Shown here piece after piece: positions 7,561 through 15,851 of a DNA stretch of 34,772 bases. The notes below the pieces were generated by a model that was not told where the DNA came from, ran no database searches, and saw only the letters and a program-made list of their open reading frames with translations. Location of the stretch: positions 1-34,772 of the forward strand of contig JAJYIZ010000008.1 in NCBI GenBank assembly GCA_021789815.1, written 5' to 3'. Position 1 is the first letter of the stretch; each line of letters opens with the position of its first letter. A program made the translations under genes and the position numbers. The DNA comes from Microcaldota archaeon. Lineage in GTDB: Archaea > Micrarchaeota > Micrarchaeia > Micrarchaeales > Micrarchaeaceae.

Positions 7561-7659
7561 TCTAACCCCACAGGTTACATAAAAACAGTCAGCAAAAGCA
7601 ATACTGCGGGAAAGTATTTATTACCTATCCTTAAAGAAGTAGGTGACGTTATCCTATAG

Positions 7660-7732
7660 GGGGCTGTACGCTAACCTGGAAGACTTCCAGCTTTGGGAGC
7701 TGGATATCTGAGTTCAAATCTCAGCAGCCCCA
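7660..7732 (+). tRNA. tRNA-Pro (anticodon TGG)
   Basis: 73 nt. The acceptor stem GGGGCTG/CAGCCCC is perfect, the anticodon stem CCAGC/GCTGG holds loop TTTGGGA with anticodon TGG, and the T arm is CTGAG-TTCAAAT-CTCAG. The discriminator is A and CCA is not encoded. The D arm is weak: of the four expected pairs only G11-C24 and the T13-G22 wobble form, with C10/T25 and C12/A23 mismatched. A TATA-like AAGTATTTATTA lies about 40 nt upstream. It converges with the dehydrogenase gene 3 nt away. Confidence 0.92.
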
Positions 7733-7735
7733 CTC

Positions 7736-8536
7736 TTATTTAAGAAGTACACCTCCATCAACAACGATCTGGCTTCCTGTCATGTACGATGACATGTCAG
7801 AAGCGAGGAAGAGCGCGACCTTTCCTATATCATCTGGCTCGCCAAACCTGCCCATAGGGATTCTGGCAAGGAATTCTTCGAGGATTTTCTTTGGGTCTAT
7901 GCCGCTAGGCATAGGCATGCTCTGCTGCATCTTCTGCACCCCTGGGGTAAGGATTCCACCAGGTGCAATCGCGTTTACCCAGATTTTGTAGGGTGCAAGT
8001 TCGAGCGCAACGTTCTTAGTGAATCCCCATACGCCGTGTTTTGAAGCATCATAGTGCGCCAGCCCAATTGCGGATGGATGCAAGGCATCTATAGATGTGA
8101 CGTTTATTATCTTGCCGCCTTTCTTCGCCTTGATCATCTCATTGGATACATACTTTGTGCAAAGGAAAACGCTCTTCAGGTTAACGGCCAGAACCCTGTC
8201 GAAAAGATCAAGGTCCATCTGCATAACAGGGACCTCTGGATAAATTCCTGCGTTGTTGACAAGTATGTCTATGGATCCGAAAGCAGACATCGTCTCTTTC
8301 ACCATTCGCTTTACGTCCTCTTCTTTCGAAACGTCTACCTGTATGGCTATCGCCTTGAAGCCCTTTGCCGTTATATCCTGCACCGTCCTCTTTGCGTCAT
8401 CCATGTGCAGGCTTGCAACAGCCACGTTGGCCCCTGCCTCTGCAAGCCTGTATGCTATTCCATAACCTATTCCTATTGCACCGGTAACAATCGCGTTCTT
8501 GCCCTTCAGGTCAAGTAGCCTGTTTGCAGACAGCAT
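7736..8536 (-). CDS. Short-chain dehydrogenase/reductase (SDR family)
   Basis: NAD(P)-dependent oxidoreductase, 266 aa from the chosen start. Visible: nucleotide-binding VTGAIGIGYG (from about residue 17), NNAG (94-97), catalytic S148 and the Y162-x3-K166 motif YDASK, then NAIAPGGILTPG and the C-terminal VVDGGVLL. The glycine-rich loop is TG-x2-GIG, one residue shorter than the usual TG-x3-GIG. Start: ATG at 8536. A TTG at 8566 extends the frame, but a TATA box (CTTATAAAG on the plus strand, 8569-8577) lies 37 nt from 8536 and only a few nt from 8566, so the short form is correct. Substrate cannot be inferred; similar SDRs act on sugars, alcohols or acyl-ACP. Confidence 0.92.
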   Translation of the reverse strand: MLSANRLLDLKGKNAIVTGAIGIGYGIAYRLAEAGANVAVASLHMDDAKRTVQDITAKGFKAIAIQVDVSKEEDVKRMVKETMSAFGSIDILVNNAGIYPEVPVMQMDLDLFDRVLAVNLKSVFLCTKYVSNEMIKAKKGGKIINVTSIDALHPSAIGLAHYDASKHGVWGFTKNVALELAPYKIWVNAIAPGGILTPGVQKMQQSMPMPSGIDPKKILEEFLARIPMGRFGEPDDIGKVALFLASDMSSYMTGSQIVVDGGVLLK

Positions 8537-8591
8537 TTCATGCACCCAAAAATACAACCCAAACAAGGCTTATAAAGATGCTTGTATCCTG

Positions 8592-9167
8592 TTAGCTCTT
8601 CGTCTTTGCTCTGGCGACCCTTCCTTGTGCGTCCTTCAGGAATGCCTCCACATTGCTCCTAAGTTCTTCGATAGAGCCAGAGTTTGTCATCCTTATGTCA
8701 GACATGCCCTTCATGCTTGCCTGGCCCAACCCCACAAGGTCGTTCTGCTCCCTCTCAAGGAATTCCTTGTAGCTCTTTGGATCTATGCTGACACCCCTAC
8801 CCGACAGTCTTGCATACCTTGTCTCTGGCAAGGCGACAACCTCAACAACTACCAGTCCATCTCCGAATGTATTCCTGAATACTTCGAGCTCTGCGCTGTT
8901 CCTGAGCCCCGCTATGACTGTATTCGAATCCTGGTCTATCCTTTTGACCATGGCCTTTGCTATAGCGTCCATCCCGTGCTCTGCCTTGAAATCTGCTGCG
9001 AGCTTCCATATCTCCTTGCCTTCGGGAAACCTTCCCTGCAGTCTCATCTGGTGCATGAACTCGTCGCGCATCTCCTCAACAACGAAGCCGTGCTCGTGCA
9101 ATATGTTGGCAACGGTGCTCTTTCCGGAGCCTGGCATTCCAGTTATGCAGATTATCATGCTCATCAT
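8592..9167 (-). CDS. UPF0200-type P-loop nucleotide kinase (dephospho-CoA-kinase-like)
   Basis: 191 aa with Walker A GMPGSGKST at residues 10-18, then VVEEMRDEF and an LID-like region, and a C-terminal helical tail. The overall pattern fits archaeal UPF0200 proteins, relatives of dephospho-CoA kinase and adenylate kinase with no settled substrate. Three candidate ATGs lie within the first four codons (9167, 9164, 9158). It follows the 62-aa frame by 46 nt on the same strand with no clear TATA of its own, so the two may be co-transcribed. The SDR gene downstream has its own promoter. Confidence 0.85.
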   Translation of the reverse strand: MMSMIICITGMPGSGKSTVANILHEHGFVVEEMRDEFMHQMRLQGRFPEGKEIWKLAADFKAEHGMDAIAKAMVKRIDQDSNTVIAGLRNSAELEVFRNTFGDGLVVVEVVALPETRYARLSGRGVSIDPKSYKEFLEREQNDLVGLGQASMKGMSDIRMTNSGSIEELRSNVEAFLKDAQGRVARAKTKS

Positions 9168-9213
9168 AGTGCAGTCATGCTATCTAGGACTGTCCATTGC
9201 TCTATCGTCATAC

Positions 9214-9402
9214 CTAGCGCCTTACCTCAATTGTCGGCTTGGCATCATCGCGCTGGCTCAGCAGGAACCTGCGCACAGCGACCGGACTGAGATCCCTCAA
9301 AGGTATATCTTTGACGATGTCACACTCTTTGCCTGACATTGGTGCGTCCGCCTCCCATCTCTTAAGGCTTACCTGGGTGACGGCTCTTGCCGATGCTCCC
9401 AA
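9214..9402 (-). CDS. 62-aa small protein, unknown (TTG start)
   Basis: Compact frame containing KRWEADAPMSGKECDIVKD and ending AKPTIEVRR. Composition is normal for protein (balanced acidic and basic residues, one Trp, one Cys). A TATA-like CTAAATACTTTT lies at about 9434-9446 on the minus strand, placing transcription start near 9413, and GGGGGTTGAA precedes the TTG. An alternative is initiation at the internal ATG at 9339. The product would be transcribed with the UPF0200 kinase. I do not recognise a family. Confidence 0.45.
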   Translation of the reverse strand: MGASARAVTQVSLKRWEADAPMSGKECDIVKDIPLRDLSPVAVRRFLLSQRDDAKPTIEVRR

Positions 9403-9453
9403 TTCAACCCCCGTTTATGAGACACTTGAAAAGTATTTAGACCTTGCGAGCGG

Positions 9454-10656
9454 TCAGGTGACCTTCACTCTCTTCCTGTAAAATTTCTCGAACATGCTCT
9501 CTACGTTGCTCTTTGCAGAATTCCTGGCAGAATGCACCTTCTCTATCCTGCTTTTCAGTTCTCCTGCTGCCATTACCTTCCTCTGCTTCGCCCCCTCGAC
9601 GCGCTCTATCTCCCTTACGGATCTCTCTAGGCTCTCTACCTTCTCGTGGATTGCATCTCTTTTACCGTTGAGTATCCTTATCTCATCGAGCAGTGCAGAG
9701 ATGCTGCCGTTTAGCACGAAATCTGCAGCATGGTAGGTATCTTGTAGGTTCTTGACCTGAATTCTATTCTCATTGATCTCCTTTCTGAGCGATGCAACGT
9801 GCTTTGAGAATTCTGAAAGCGCCTCATTGCCAAGCAGCCTTCCCGCAGGGTCATCAAGATAATACGACAGGTGCATCTTCGACATTCCATGCTCGTACTT
9901 CCTTGCAGGTTTATCCAGCGGCGCAAGGCGTGCCGTTATGTTGTTCTTTGTGTCAGTTATTGCCTTGTCTATGGTACTGATCTGCAGCCTGCTATCAGCA
10001 AGCTCTCTCTTTAGGCTATCAATCGGGCTGTCTGCCCCTGCAGTATCTCGATCGGTACCTCCCTGCTCCATCTCCTTATCTATCATTTGCAGCTCTTCTG
10101 CCTCTTTGCTGAACGCCTGCAGCTTTTCTATCTCCTTCATCGTCTCTGTGTATTCGTTCAGTTCGCCTGCGCGTGCATCGAGCCTGGCGCCAAGCTCCTT
10201 CACGTTCCTCTCCATTGTTGTAAATGCATTCTTGAATCCGTTCAGCTCATTTGAATAGGCCTCGAGGACCATCCTGAACTTGTTGTTTATCTTGAGCACC
10301 TCATCTAGAAGAGTCCTCGCCTGAGCAAGCTTTGAGCTGTACGATGAATACAAGTTCTTCGATTCAGCAGAGGTATCGCTCTTTATGATTCTTCTAAGCG
10401 CTCCTATGTACTGAAGCTTCTGGTCTGCTATGTGCTGTTCGCTTGTCGCCCTCCACATCATCTCCATGTCTGGTTTTTTTGCGCTCCTTTCGAAAGAGTC
10501 GCACGCTGATAGGAAAGAATTCTTCGCCTGCTCTATCGAGTTTATCAAAGAAGAAGATCTGTTGTCTATAGATGATATCTTTGCATCAAACGAATCATTG
10601 AGCAGTGCCTCTAGATCGTCTATACGCGCCTCTTTTTCACTTCCACCGAAAAGCAT
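9454..10656 (-). CDS. Long coiled-coil protein (SMC/Rad50-arm-like), unknown
   Basis: 400 aa, almost entirely heptad-rich helix with clusters of Glu, Lys and Leu and few prolines, broken by a short region at about residues 260-290 (KPARKYEHGMSKMHLSYYLDD) that may be a hinge or globular insert. There is no Walker motif, so it is not an SMC ATPase. No signal peptide or membrane segment is seen. The frame stays open upstream to 10998, but that part overlaps the strongly conserved thioredoxin domain on the other strand. The ATG at 10656 is preceded by GGGTGCAGCA (GGTG core), so it is the start. It faces the DUF255 gene across 51 bp. Confidence 0.8.
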   Translation of the reverse strand: MLFGGSEKEARIDDLEALLNDSFDAKISSIDNRSSSLINSIEQAKNSFLSACDSFERSAKKPDMEMMWRATSEQHIADQKLQYIGALRRIIKSDTSAESKNLYSSYSSKLAQARTLLDEVLKINNKFRMVLEAYSNELNGFKNAFTTMERNVKELGARLDARAGELNEYTETMKEIEKLQAFSKEAEELQMIDKEMEQGGTDRDTAGADSPIDSLKRELADSRLQISTIDKAITDTKNNITARLAPLDKPARKYEHGMSKMHLSYYLDDPAGRLLGNEALSEFSKHVASLRKEINENRIQVKNLQDTYHAADFVLNGSISALLDEIRILNGKRDAIHEKVESLERSVREIERVEGAKQRKVMAAGELKSRIEKVHSARNSAKSNVESMFEKFYRKRVKVT

Positions 10657-10672
10657 TGCTGCACCCTGATAA

Positions 10673-10685
10673 TGGTATAAATAGC
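10673..10685. promoter_or_regulatory. Shared bidirectional TATA element for the coiled-coil and DUF255 genes
   Basis: GGTATAAATAGC on the plus strand reads GCTATTTATACC on the minus strand. Its centre, near 10679, is 29 nt from the DUF255 ATG (leaderless) and about 23 nt from the coiled-coil ATG. A second minus-strand candidate is TTAATACTTTG at about 10693. Confidence 0.55.
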
Positions 10686-10707
10686 TTCTCAAAGTATTAA
10701 TGGCTTT

Positions 10708-12738
10708 ATGCCAAAAAGCGGGGGTAACCATCTGGCAGGGCAGAAGAGCCCCTATCTCATTGAGCATGCGCACGACCCCGTTGACTGGTATCCATGGTCT
10801 GATGAGGCTTTCGAGAAGGCCAAGAAGGAGGACAAGCCGCTTTTCATCTCGATAGGATACTCTACATGCCATTGGTGCCACGTGATGCAGAAGGAATCCT
10901 TCCAAGACAAGGAAGTCGCAGAATTGATGAACAAAACCTTTGTCAACATAAAGGTCGATCGTGAGGAACGACCAGATGTAGATAGCACATACATGCAAGT
11001 ATGCCAGATGATGTCGGGTTCTGGAGGTTGGCCCCTAAACGTGATAGCAACGCCGGACAAGAGACCCTTCTACGTTACGACATATGTGCCGAAAGAACCA
11101 AGATTCAACATGATAGGAATAACGCAGCTGATCGAGAGCCTTGACGATGCGTGGAAGAATGACAGAGAGAGCATACTGAAGAGTTCGAAGAGCATAGAGG
11201 ATGCACTTTCAAAGAGCGCAAAAAGGCCTGCTGGAGAGAAGATCGACAGTAAGATATTCGATGATGCATTCAAGAAAATGTCAGAGATGTTTGACTTCGA
11301 TAATGGTGGGTTTGGCGAGGCACCAAAGTTTCCAATGGCACTAAACCTCTTGTTTATGCTGAGATACTGGCACAGAACAGGCAGCAAGATTGCATTGTCA
11401 ATGGTCGAGAGGTCATTGCAGTCGATGAGGATGGGAGCAATCTACGATCAGATAGGTGGCGGTTTCCATAGGTACGCAACAGACATGATGTGGAACATGC
11501 CGCATTTCGAGAAGATGCTATACGACCAGGCGCTCCTTACAATGGTATACTCTGAGACATACCAGATAACTGGCAAGAGGGATTACGAATCTACTGCGCG
11601 GGATACGATAGACTTTGTGCTAAGGGAACTGACATCGAAAGAAGGCGCCTTCTACACCGCGCTCGATGCCGACAGCGACGGAATAGAAGGAAAATTCTAC
11701 ACCTTCACATACGATGAGATATACAATGTATTGTCACCTGAGGAACGGGAACTATTCTTCGCAGCATTTCCTTTCAAAGAGAGCCAAGGCCTTACTATAT
11801 TGCACATGGACGATAGCATAGAGACCATAGCAAGAGAATTCGGCATGGACAAAGAAACAACGAAAAAGAAGCTAGATATAGCAAGGAACAAGCTATTCGG
11901 CCTGAGGCTAAAGAAGAGAAGGCCAAACACAGATGACAAGATACTCACAGATATGAATGGATTGATGATAACTGCTCTCGCAAAAGCAAGCACGATATTT
12001 AATGATGATAAGTATTACGCAGCAGCAAAGGCTGCTGCTGATTTCGTGATAAAGAGGATGATAAAAGGCGGAAAACTCCTCCACATGATAGGTTCAGCAA
12101 ATGAAGGATACCTCTCTGATTATTCTTTCATGGCATTGGGACTCATCGAGCTTTACCAGGCAGGATTCGAGACAGAGTACCTTGAAACTGCATTGAAGCT
12201 AATACAGAGCGTCAAGAAGCGTTTTCTCGATAGGAATTCTGGAAGCTTCTTCTCAACCTCCGATGATGCAGAGGTTGTATTGGTAAGGGAGAACAGGATT
12301 TACGATAACTCTGTGCCCTCGGGTAACTCTGCAGCATTATATGCATTGCTGGCACTTTCGAGGCTGACCGGCATGCCAGAGTTCGAGGAATCCGCAGGAA
12401 AATTGTCAGACGCTGTCTCGAAGGACATTTCAAAGAACCCTTTCTATGCGCCCTTCGCACTTTCTGCGCTTTATCTCGCATTGAAGAGGTCGTATGAAGT
12501 GGTGATAGCTGCAGGAAGCAAATCCGAAGCAAAGAGATTTGTTTCTGAAATAAGAAGAGTATTCCAGCCGAACGTGTTCGTTGTCTTAAAAGACCAGAAA
12601 ATAGATAAGATATCGGAGTTCACAAGGTCTATGAAAACAGAATCGAGCGCAACAGCATACGTCTGCACAGGCAACGTATGCAAGAGCGCCATGACAGATC
12701 CCAAGAAGGTCATAGAAACAATAAGCGAGAAGGAGTGA
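10708..12738 (+). CDS. DUF255 / thioredoxin-domain protein (YyaL, SSP411 family)
   Basis: 676 aa, full length for the family. The N-terminal thioredoxin-like domain has the signature [14 protein letters not shown] and active-site motif CHWC (C54, C57), followed by [14 protein letters not shown] and GSGGWPLNV. The C-terminal two thirds is an alpha/alpha toroid resembling N-acylglucosamine 2-epimerase and six-hairpin glycosidases, with [12 protein letters not shown] and [12 protein letters not shown]. The substrate is unknown; family members are thought to combine redox and sugar-active domains. The message should be leaderless. The next gene starts 4 nt after the stop and is translationally coupled. 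Confidence 0.93.
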   Translation: MPKSGGNHLAGQKSPYLIEHAHDPVDWYPWSDEAFEKAKKEDKPLFISIGYSTCHWCHVMQKESFQDKEVAELMNKTFVNIKVDREERPDVDSTYMQVCQMMSGSGGWPLNVIATPDKRPFYVTTYVPKEPRFNMIGITQLIESLDDAWKNDRESILKSSKSIEDALSKSAKRPAGEKIDSKIFDDAFKKMSEMFDFDNGGFGEAPKFPMALNLLFMLRYWHRTGSKIALSMVERSLQSMRMGAIYDQIGGGFHRYATDMMWNMPHFEKMLYDQALLTMVYSETYQITGKRDYESTARDTIDFVLRELTSKEGAFYTALDADSDGIEGKFYTFTYDEIYNVLSPEERELFFAAFPFKESQGLTILHMDDSIETIAREFGMDKETTKKKLDIARNKLFGLRLKKRRPNTDDKILTDMNGLMITALAKASTIFNDDKYYAAAKAAADFVIKRMIKGGKLLHMIGSANEGYLSDYSFMALGLIELYQAGFETEYLETALKLIQSVKKRFLDRNSGSFFSTSDDAEVVLVRENRIYDNSVPSGNSAALYALLALSRLTGMPEFEESAGKLSDAVSKDISKNPFYAPFALSALYLALKRSYEVVIAAGSKSEAKRFVSEIRRVFQPNVFVVLKDQKIDKISEFTRSMKTESSATAYVCTGNVCKSAMTDPKKVIETISEKE

Positions 12739-12742
12739 GTGG

Positions 12743-13816
12743 ATGAAGCAGAAAGCGCACGAGATGTCGCATTACTTCAACAGAGATGCAGATTTCATCA
12801 CTCCAAAGAGAGAGAAGTTGATAATAAAAGAGATTAAAGAAGAAACAGGATTCATCGCCAAAAAGATAATTCACAGCTCTCTCATATACAACAAAAAGAA
12901 AGTGAAGGACCTGGTCTACGAAGGAAGATACAAGGGAAGGAGAGCAATCCTGAAGGTCCAGGGGATAGAACCCCAGTACCACGAACCCGACCTAATACGA
13001 GCATTCGAAAGGCAGAACAGAAGCAAACTTATTGTTGCACCAAAGATCTACAGAGAAAGGAGGTGGAACAAACAAAGAAGATATGGATACTTCATAATGG
13101 AATACATAGAGGGCAAACCAATATACAAATCTCCGTTAGCAACAAAGAGCGAGATGAAGAATTTCTGCAGGTTCTATCAGGAATTTCACACAAAGGCATT
13201 GAGAAGGCCACTATTCAAGATAGAGGGCCAGCTAAGGCCAGGGGCTCTAGGATTCGAAAGTGTCGAATACTGGAGAAGGATGTGCGAAGACACTGGGAGG
13301 CTCAAGCTAGAGGATTACGCACCATATCTTATGAGATATTATCCATTGATCCAAAAGCATGCAAAAGATATTCCAATGGTATTCACGAACGCGGATCTCT
13401 TCCCTTCTCATGTGTTCAAGCTAAAGGACGGAAGATATGCGATGATAGATTTCATGTCTTTCAGGTACGTAAGGAAGTGGGTAGACCTTACTATGAACGT
13501 CTGGAACGCTTGGATGGAGATTAAGGACAGCAACTTCACAATAAAATCTCTGATAAAGCTTGTCGAAGAATGGAAAAGGGCCTACAAGCAGATCCCAACT
13601 GTGAAGAAAGATAAGCATTTCGATCATACCTTCTACACGCTTATGCTGAATAGGTCCATAGGAACGATTCTTGCTGATCTGGGTGCAGCGGCAAAATGGG
13701 GAGAGAAGAAGAACGAAAGGTTGCTAAAGAACAATATCAAAATACACCAGAAGCTCTTCGACTATTTTGCAGAAAAGATGGAAGAGACGCATATGGAAGT
13801 GGAGTCAAAATTCTAA
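12743..13816 (+). CDS. APH/choline-kinase-fold protein of unknown substrate
   Basis: 357 aa, protein-kinase-like fold of the aminoglycoside phosphotransferase type. Seen in order: a nucleotide-loop region, VYEGRYKGRRAILKVQG with the likely ATP-binding Lys, hinge YFIMEYIEGKP, catalytic loop FTNADLFPSHVFKL, and metal-binding MIDFMSF. The catalytic loop keeps the Asp and a later polar residue, but the usual His-Gly-Asp is Asn-Ala-Asp and the metal Asn is His (PSH instead of PGN), so activity may be modified. Lysine content is high. It starts 4 nt after the DUF255 stop, and AGTGA, which includes that TGA, sits 4 nt before the ATG, so the pair is coupled. Confidence 0.75.
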   Translation: MKQKAHEMSHYFNRDADFITPKREKLIIKEIKEETGFIAKKIIHSSLIYNKKKVKDLVYEGRYKGRRAILKVQGIEPQYHEPDLIRAFERQNRSKLIVAPKIYRERRWNKQRRYGYFIMEYIEGKPIYKSPLATKSEMKNFCRFYQEFHTKALRRPLFKIEGQLRPGALGFESVEYWRRMCEDTGRLKLEDYAPYLMRYYPLIQKHAKDIPMVFTNADLFPSHVFKLKDGRYAMIDFMSFRYVRKWVDLTMNVWNAWMEIKDSNFTIKSLIKLVEEWKRAYKQIPTVKKDKHFDHTFYTLMLNRSIGTILADLGAAAKWGEKKNERLLKNNIKIHQKLFDYFAEKMEETHMEVESKF

Positions 13817-13865
13817 CAGAAAGGTATTTATATTTCTCTAAAAAATCCGTAATAGAGGAATAGTA

Positions 13866-13976
13866 ATGACCGGGGGCATAGTCTTCATAGCAGAAGTAAC
13901 GCTTTATACCGACTTCCAAATTAGTACTGGTGGTGGGGGCGGAGGAGCGACACGACCAGTTATAAGAACATTATAA
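13866..13976 (+). CDS. 36-aa glycine-rich micro-protein
   Basis: Short frame MTGGIVFIAEVTLYTDF followed by QISTGGGGGGATRP. Signals around it are good: a TATA box TATTTATAT at 13825-13833, a purine-rich AGAGGA 8 nt before the ATG, and the expected TATA-to-leader spacing. The N-terminal half is hydrophobic and strand-like, followed by a run of six glycines and a basic tail. No homologue is known to me. The stop is followed by AT-rich DNA leading to the end of the convergent Lrp-like gene. It may be real or a chance frame behind a promoter for an RNA. Confidence 0.4.
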   Translation: MTGGIVFIAEVTLYTDFQISTGGGGGGATRPVIRTL

Positions 13977-14031
13977 TCTAATTTTCTCTTTAGATATGTC
14001 TACATTATTTTAGAATGCCAATAGAAATCCT

Positions 14032-15441
14032 CTACAATTTCTTTATTTTTCCACCAATATCATAATCTATTTTCTGAACAGCGGGGAAAATTTTATACTC
14101 ATTCACAAGTAGTTCGTATTGGTCTGTATACTGTTCGTCAAATCTTCTATAGCAGAATGAACCTAATATAAATTTTTGTACTATCAGTATTTGTGGGTTT
14201 ACGCCTTTTATTTTTGAATTCATGTAACTCTGAGTTTTTTGCAAATCTTCTTCATCAAATACTGGTAAGAAGAAAATTCCACTATGCGGCATTTCAATAT
14301 CACCGACCATCGCATATTTGCTAGCCAATTTACCGTTCCTAACTATTTCTTGTAACAGATCAGGCCTTCCTCTTCCAAATTTTATACCATCAGTTATCTC
14401 CAGTATCACTATCGCATTAAATTTTATGGGTAGGTTTGTAGCTCCTATTGTCGTTCTGACTATATAGCCTCTACTTTTCAATTTGTAATAAGAGTAATCC
14501 GCGCCACCTTTATCGAGTTTGTTATCTTCATCAATTTTTGTAAAACTTTTATCACCATTTGTATTCAGATCTTTCAGTACTACTATATCTCTAATCGTAA
14601 GATCTTTGTAAATTTTTTCCTGGCGCTTTTTCTCAACTTGATCTCTAATCAGGTCTAAAAACGCGTCGCGCGTAGGTAAGAAACCAAAGGAATCTAAATA
14701 CGGTGTGATAAACCATCGTGCTTTATATTTTCTAAATAATGGTTCAACAACTCTGATCTTATGCGCGAATGCACCAATCTCCAAATTAGTTTGTGCATAC
14801 AAAAAGAATACGACATCGTATCTTCCCGAGGTGAGAAGAACTAATTGAACTCTTCCATCCTTTTCAAAAGCAGAGCGCAGCTCTTCTTGCTCCGGTATAC
14901 TGCCTAAAAATTTTACAAAACCGATGAATTTGAGATATCCTAATTTCTCAACATTTATCTCAGTTATATATTCTATACCGAGTTTTTCTTCTAATCGTTT
15001 TACTCTATAATAAATAGCCTGTTCCGAAAGTCCGAGTTGCCTTGCCCAATACGCTAAGTCAGCTCTCGCATTCATGCTAAGTATAGTTAACAATTTAGCG
15101 TCAATTTCATCGGTTGTTAGTTCCCGTATAGTAGTTTCCTTTACACCCTCTATTTCTTCCGGCTTTTCGTGCCAGATTATCTCTCCGCCATGGGCTGCTA
15201 TCAAAGACTTCGCATTCTCAAGATCATCCTTCGCTGACAACTTCTTTCTTATGAATAAGCCATCATCTGTTATTTTTCCCAAATATTCTGCTATGGTCTT
15301 TGTCGCCTTCTTTTTTGGATCCCACTTTCCCGATTGTCTGTAGACATAATACCCATTCTTTATGGACTTGAGCGTAATGTAGCCTGGCTCCTTCGCCTTC
15401 ACCTTCTCGAAAGCATCCTCGACAGCCTTGGGTATTGCCAT
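14032..15441 (-). CDS. Composite Lrp/AsnC-like regulator with an extra N-terminal domain
   Basis: 469 aa, much longer than the usual 150-aa Lrp protein. Residues 1 to about 70 contain YITLKSIKNGYYVYR and AEYLGKITDDGLFIRKK, a pattern seen at the N-termini of some IS transposases and other archaeal DNA-related proteins. Residues 111-155 form an Lrp-type HTH (DEIDAKLLTILSMNARADL, then SEQAIYYRVKRLEEKLG). A ferredoxin-like effector domain follows to about 270. From about 285 a second HTH-like unit (TIRDIVVLKDLNTNGD) and a second effector-like region appear. DNA for residues after about 110 is markedly AT-richer than the N-terminal part and than the neighbouring genes. Ligand unknown. A perfect 14-bp palindrome touches the start codon. 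Confidence 0.75.
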   Translation of the reverse strand: MAIPKAVEDAFEKVKAKEPGYITLKSIKNGYYVYRQSGKWDPKKKATKTIAEYLGKITDDGLFIRKKLSAKDDLENAKSLIAAHGGEIIWHEKPEEIEGVKETTIRELTTDEIDAKLLTILSMNARADLAYWARQLGLSEQAIYYRVKRLEEKLGIEYITEINVEKLGYLKFIGFVKFLGSIPEQEELRSAFEKDGRVQLVLLTSGRYDVVFFLYAQTNLEIGAFAHKIRVVEPLFRKYKARWFITPYLDSFGFLPTRDAFLDLIRDQVEKKRQEKIYKDLTIRDIVVLKDLNTNGDKSFTKIDEDNKLDKGGADYSYYKLKSRGYIVRTTIGATNLPIKFNAIVILEITDGIKFGRGRPDLLQEIVRNGKLASKYAMVGDIEMPHSGIFFLPVFDEEDLQKTQSYMNSKIKGVNPQILIVQKFILGSFCYRRFDEQYTDQYELLVNEYKIFPAVQKIDYDIGGKIKKL

Positions 15442-15475
15442 ATATTAATTAATATCTCTTATAATATTTAAACTT
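15442..15475 (-). promoter_or_regulatory. Promoter and palindromic operator of the Lrp-like gene
   Basis: ATATTAATTAATAT (15442-15455) is a perfect 14-bp palindrome immediately upstream of the ATG. A TATA box, read on the minus strand as GTTTAAATATT, has its centre near 15470, 29 nt from the ATG. The palindrome would cover the transcription start, a typical place for autorepression by an Lrp-family protein (inference). Confidence 0.5.
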
Positions 15476-15546
15476 TATGTTAACTATTATGAATGTTGAT
15501 AACACAAGAAATATTTATATTATGTAAAATTTTGGCAATTTCTCTT

Positions 15547-15570
15547 GGTAGATTGGCACGCCAGCATACC
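15547..15570. promoter_or_regulatory. 24-bp dyad, candidate regulator binding site
   Basis: Exact symmetry GGTA-n3-TGGC-n2-GCCA-n3-TACC. It lies between the Lrp-like gene and the 73-aa/88-aa pair, about 11 bp upstream of that pair's TATA box (15581-15594). Size and architecture suit an Lrp/AsnC-type dimer. It stands out in otherwise AT-rich DNA. Confidence 0.5.
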
Positions 15571-15629
15571 TCTAATCAGACTATAAATATATACTTCTTC
15601 AAACATAGGATATACCGGTTGGGGGTAAT

Positions 15630-15851
15630 ATGAGATCAGGGAATAATCCCAAATCAGAGCCTAAATCTCATCACCTAATTACCTACAAGGATTCCTTCCT
15701 CTACCCTATAAAACGGAATGGATCTACCCACAAACTTAGAATATCCCTACAAGGGCTCTTCTACCTGGTTCCATCCCCAACCAATTCCCCACAAAACGAG
15801 AACCTTTCTGTGAAAATGGTAAAGTTTACAGGAAAAGATCTCGGGATTTAA
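15630..15851 (+). CDS. 73-aa basic protein, unknown, coupled to an Lrp effector domain
   Basis: The frame is rich in Lys, Ser, Pro and Asn (starts MRSGNNPKSEPKSHH) with little predicted structure. Expression signals are good: TATA box CTATAAATATATAC at 15581-15594, then GGGGG 4 nt before the ATG. Its TAA overlaps the next ATG (TAATG), so the next protein is probably made by reinitiation. The C-rich, proline-heavy middle is unlike other genes here, so it may instead be a leader peptide or partly non-coding. Confidence 0.45.
   Translation: MRSGNNPKSEPKSHHLITYKDSFLYPIKRNGSTHKLRISLQGLFYLVPSPTNSPQNENLSVKMVKFTGKDLGI

Noticed and set aside
8785-9336. Plus-strand frame of 183 codons over the UPF0200 kinase
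   Set aside because: Antisense to a P-loop protein with clear Walker A; composition is Ser/Leu/Pro-biased, typical of shadow frames.
10657-10998. N-terminal extension of the coiled-coil frame on the minus strand
   Set aside because: It overlaps the conserved thioredoxin domain of the DUF255 gene; the ATG at 10656 has a Shine-Dalgarno and a promoter, and the extension is Cys/Trp-rich and unlike the coiled coil.
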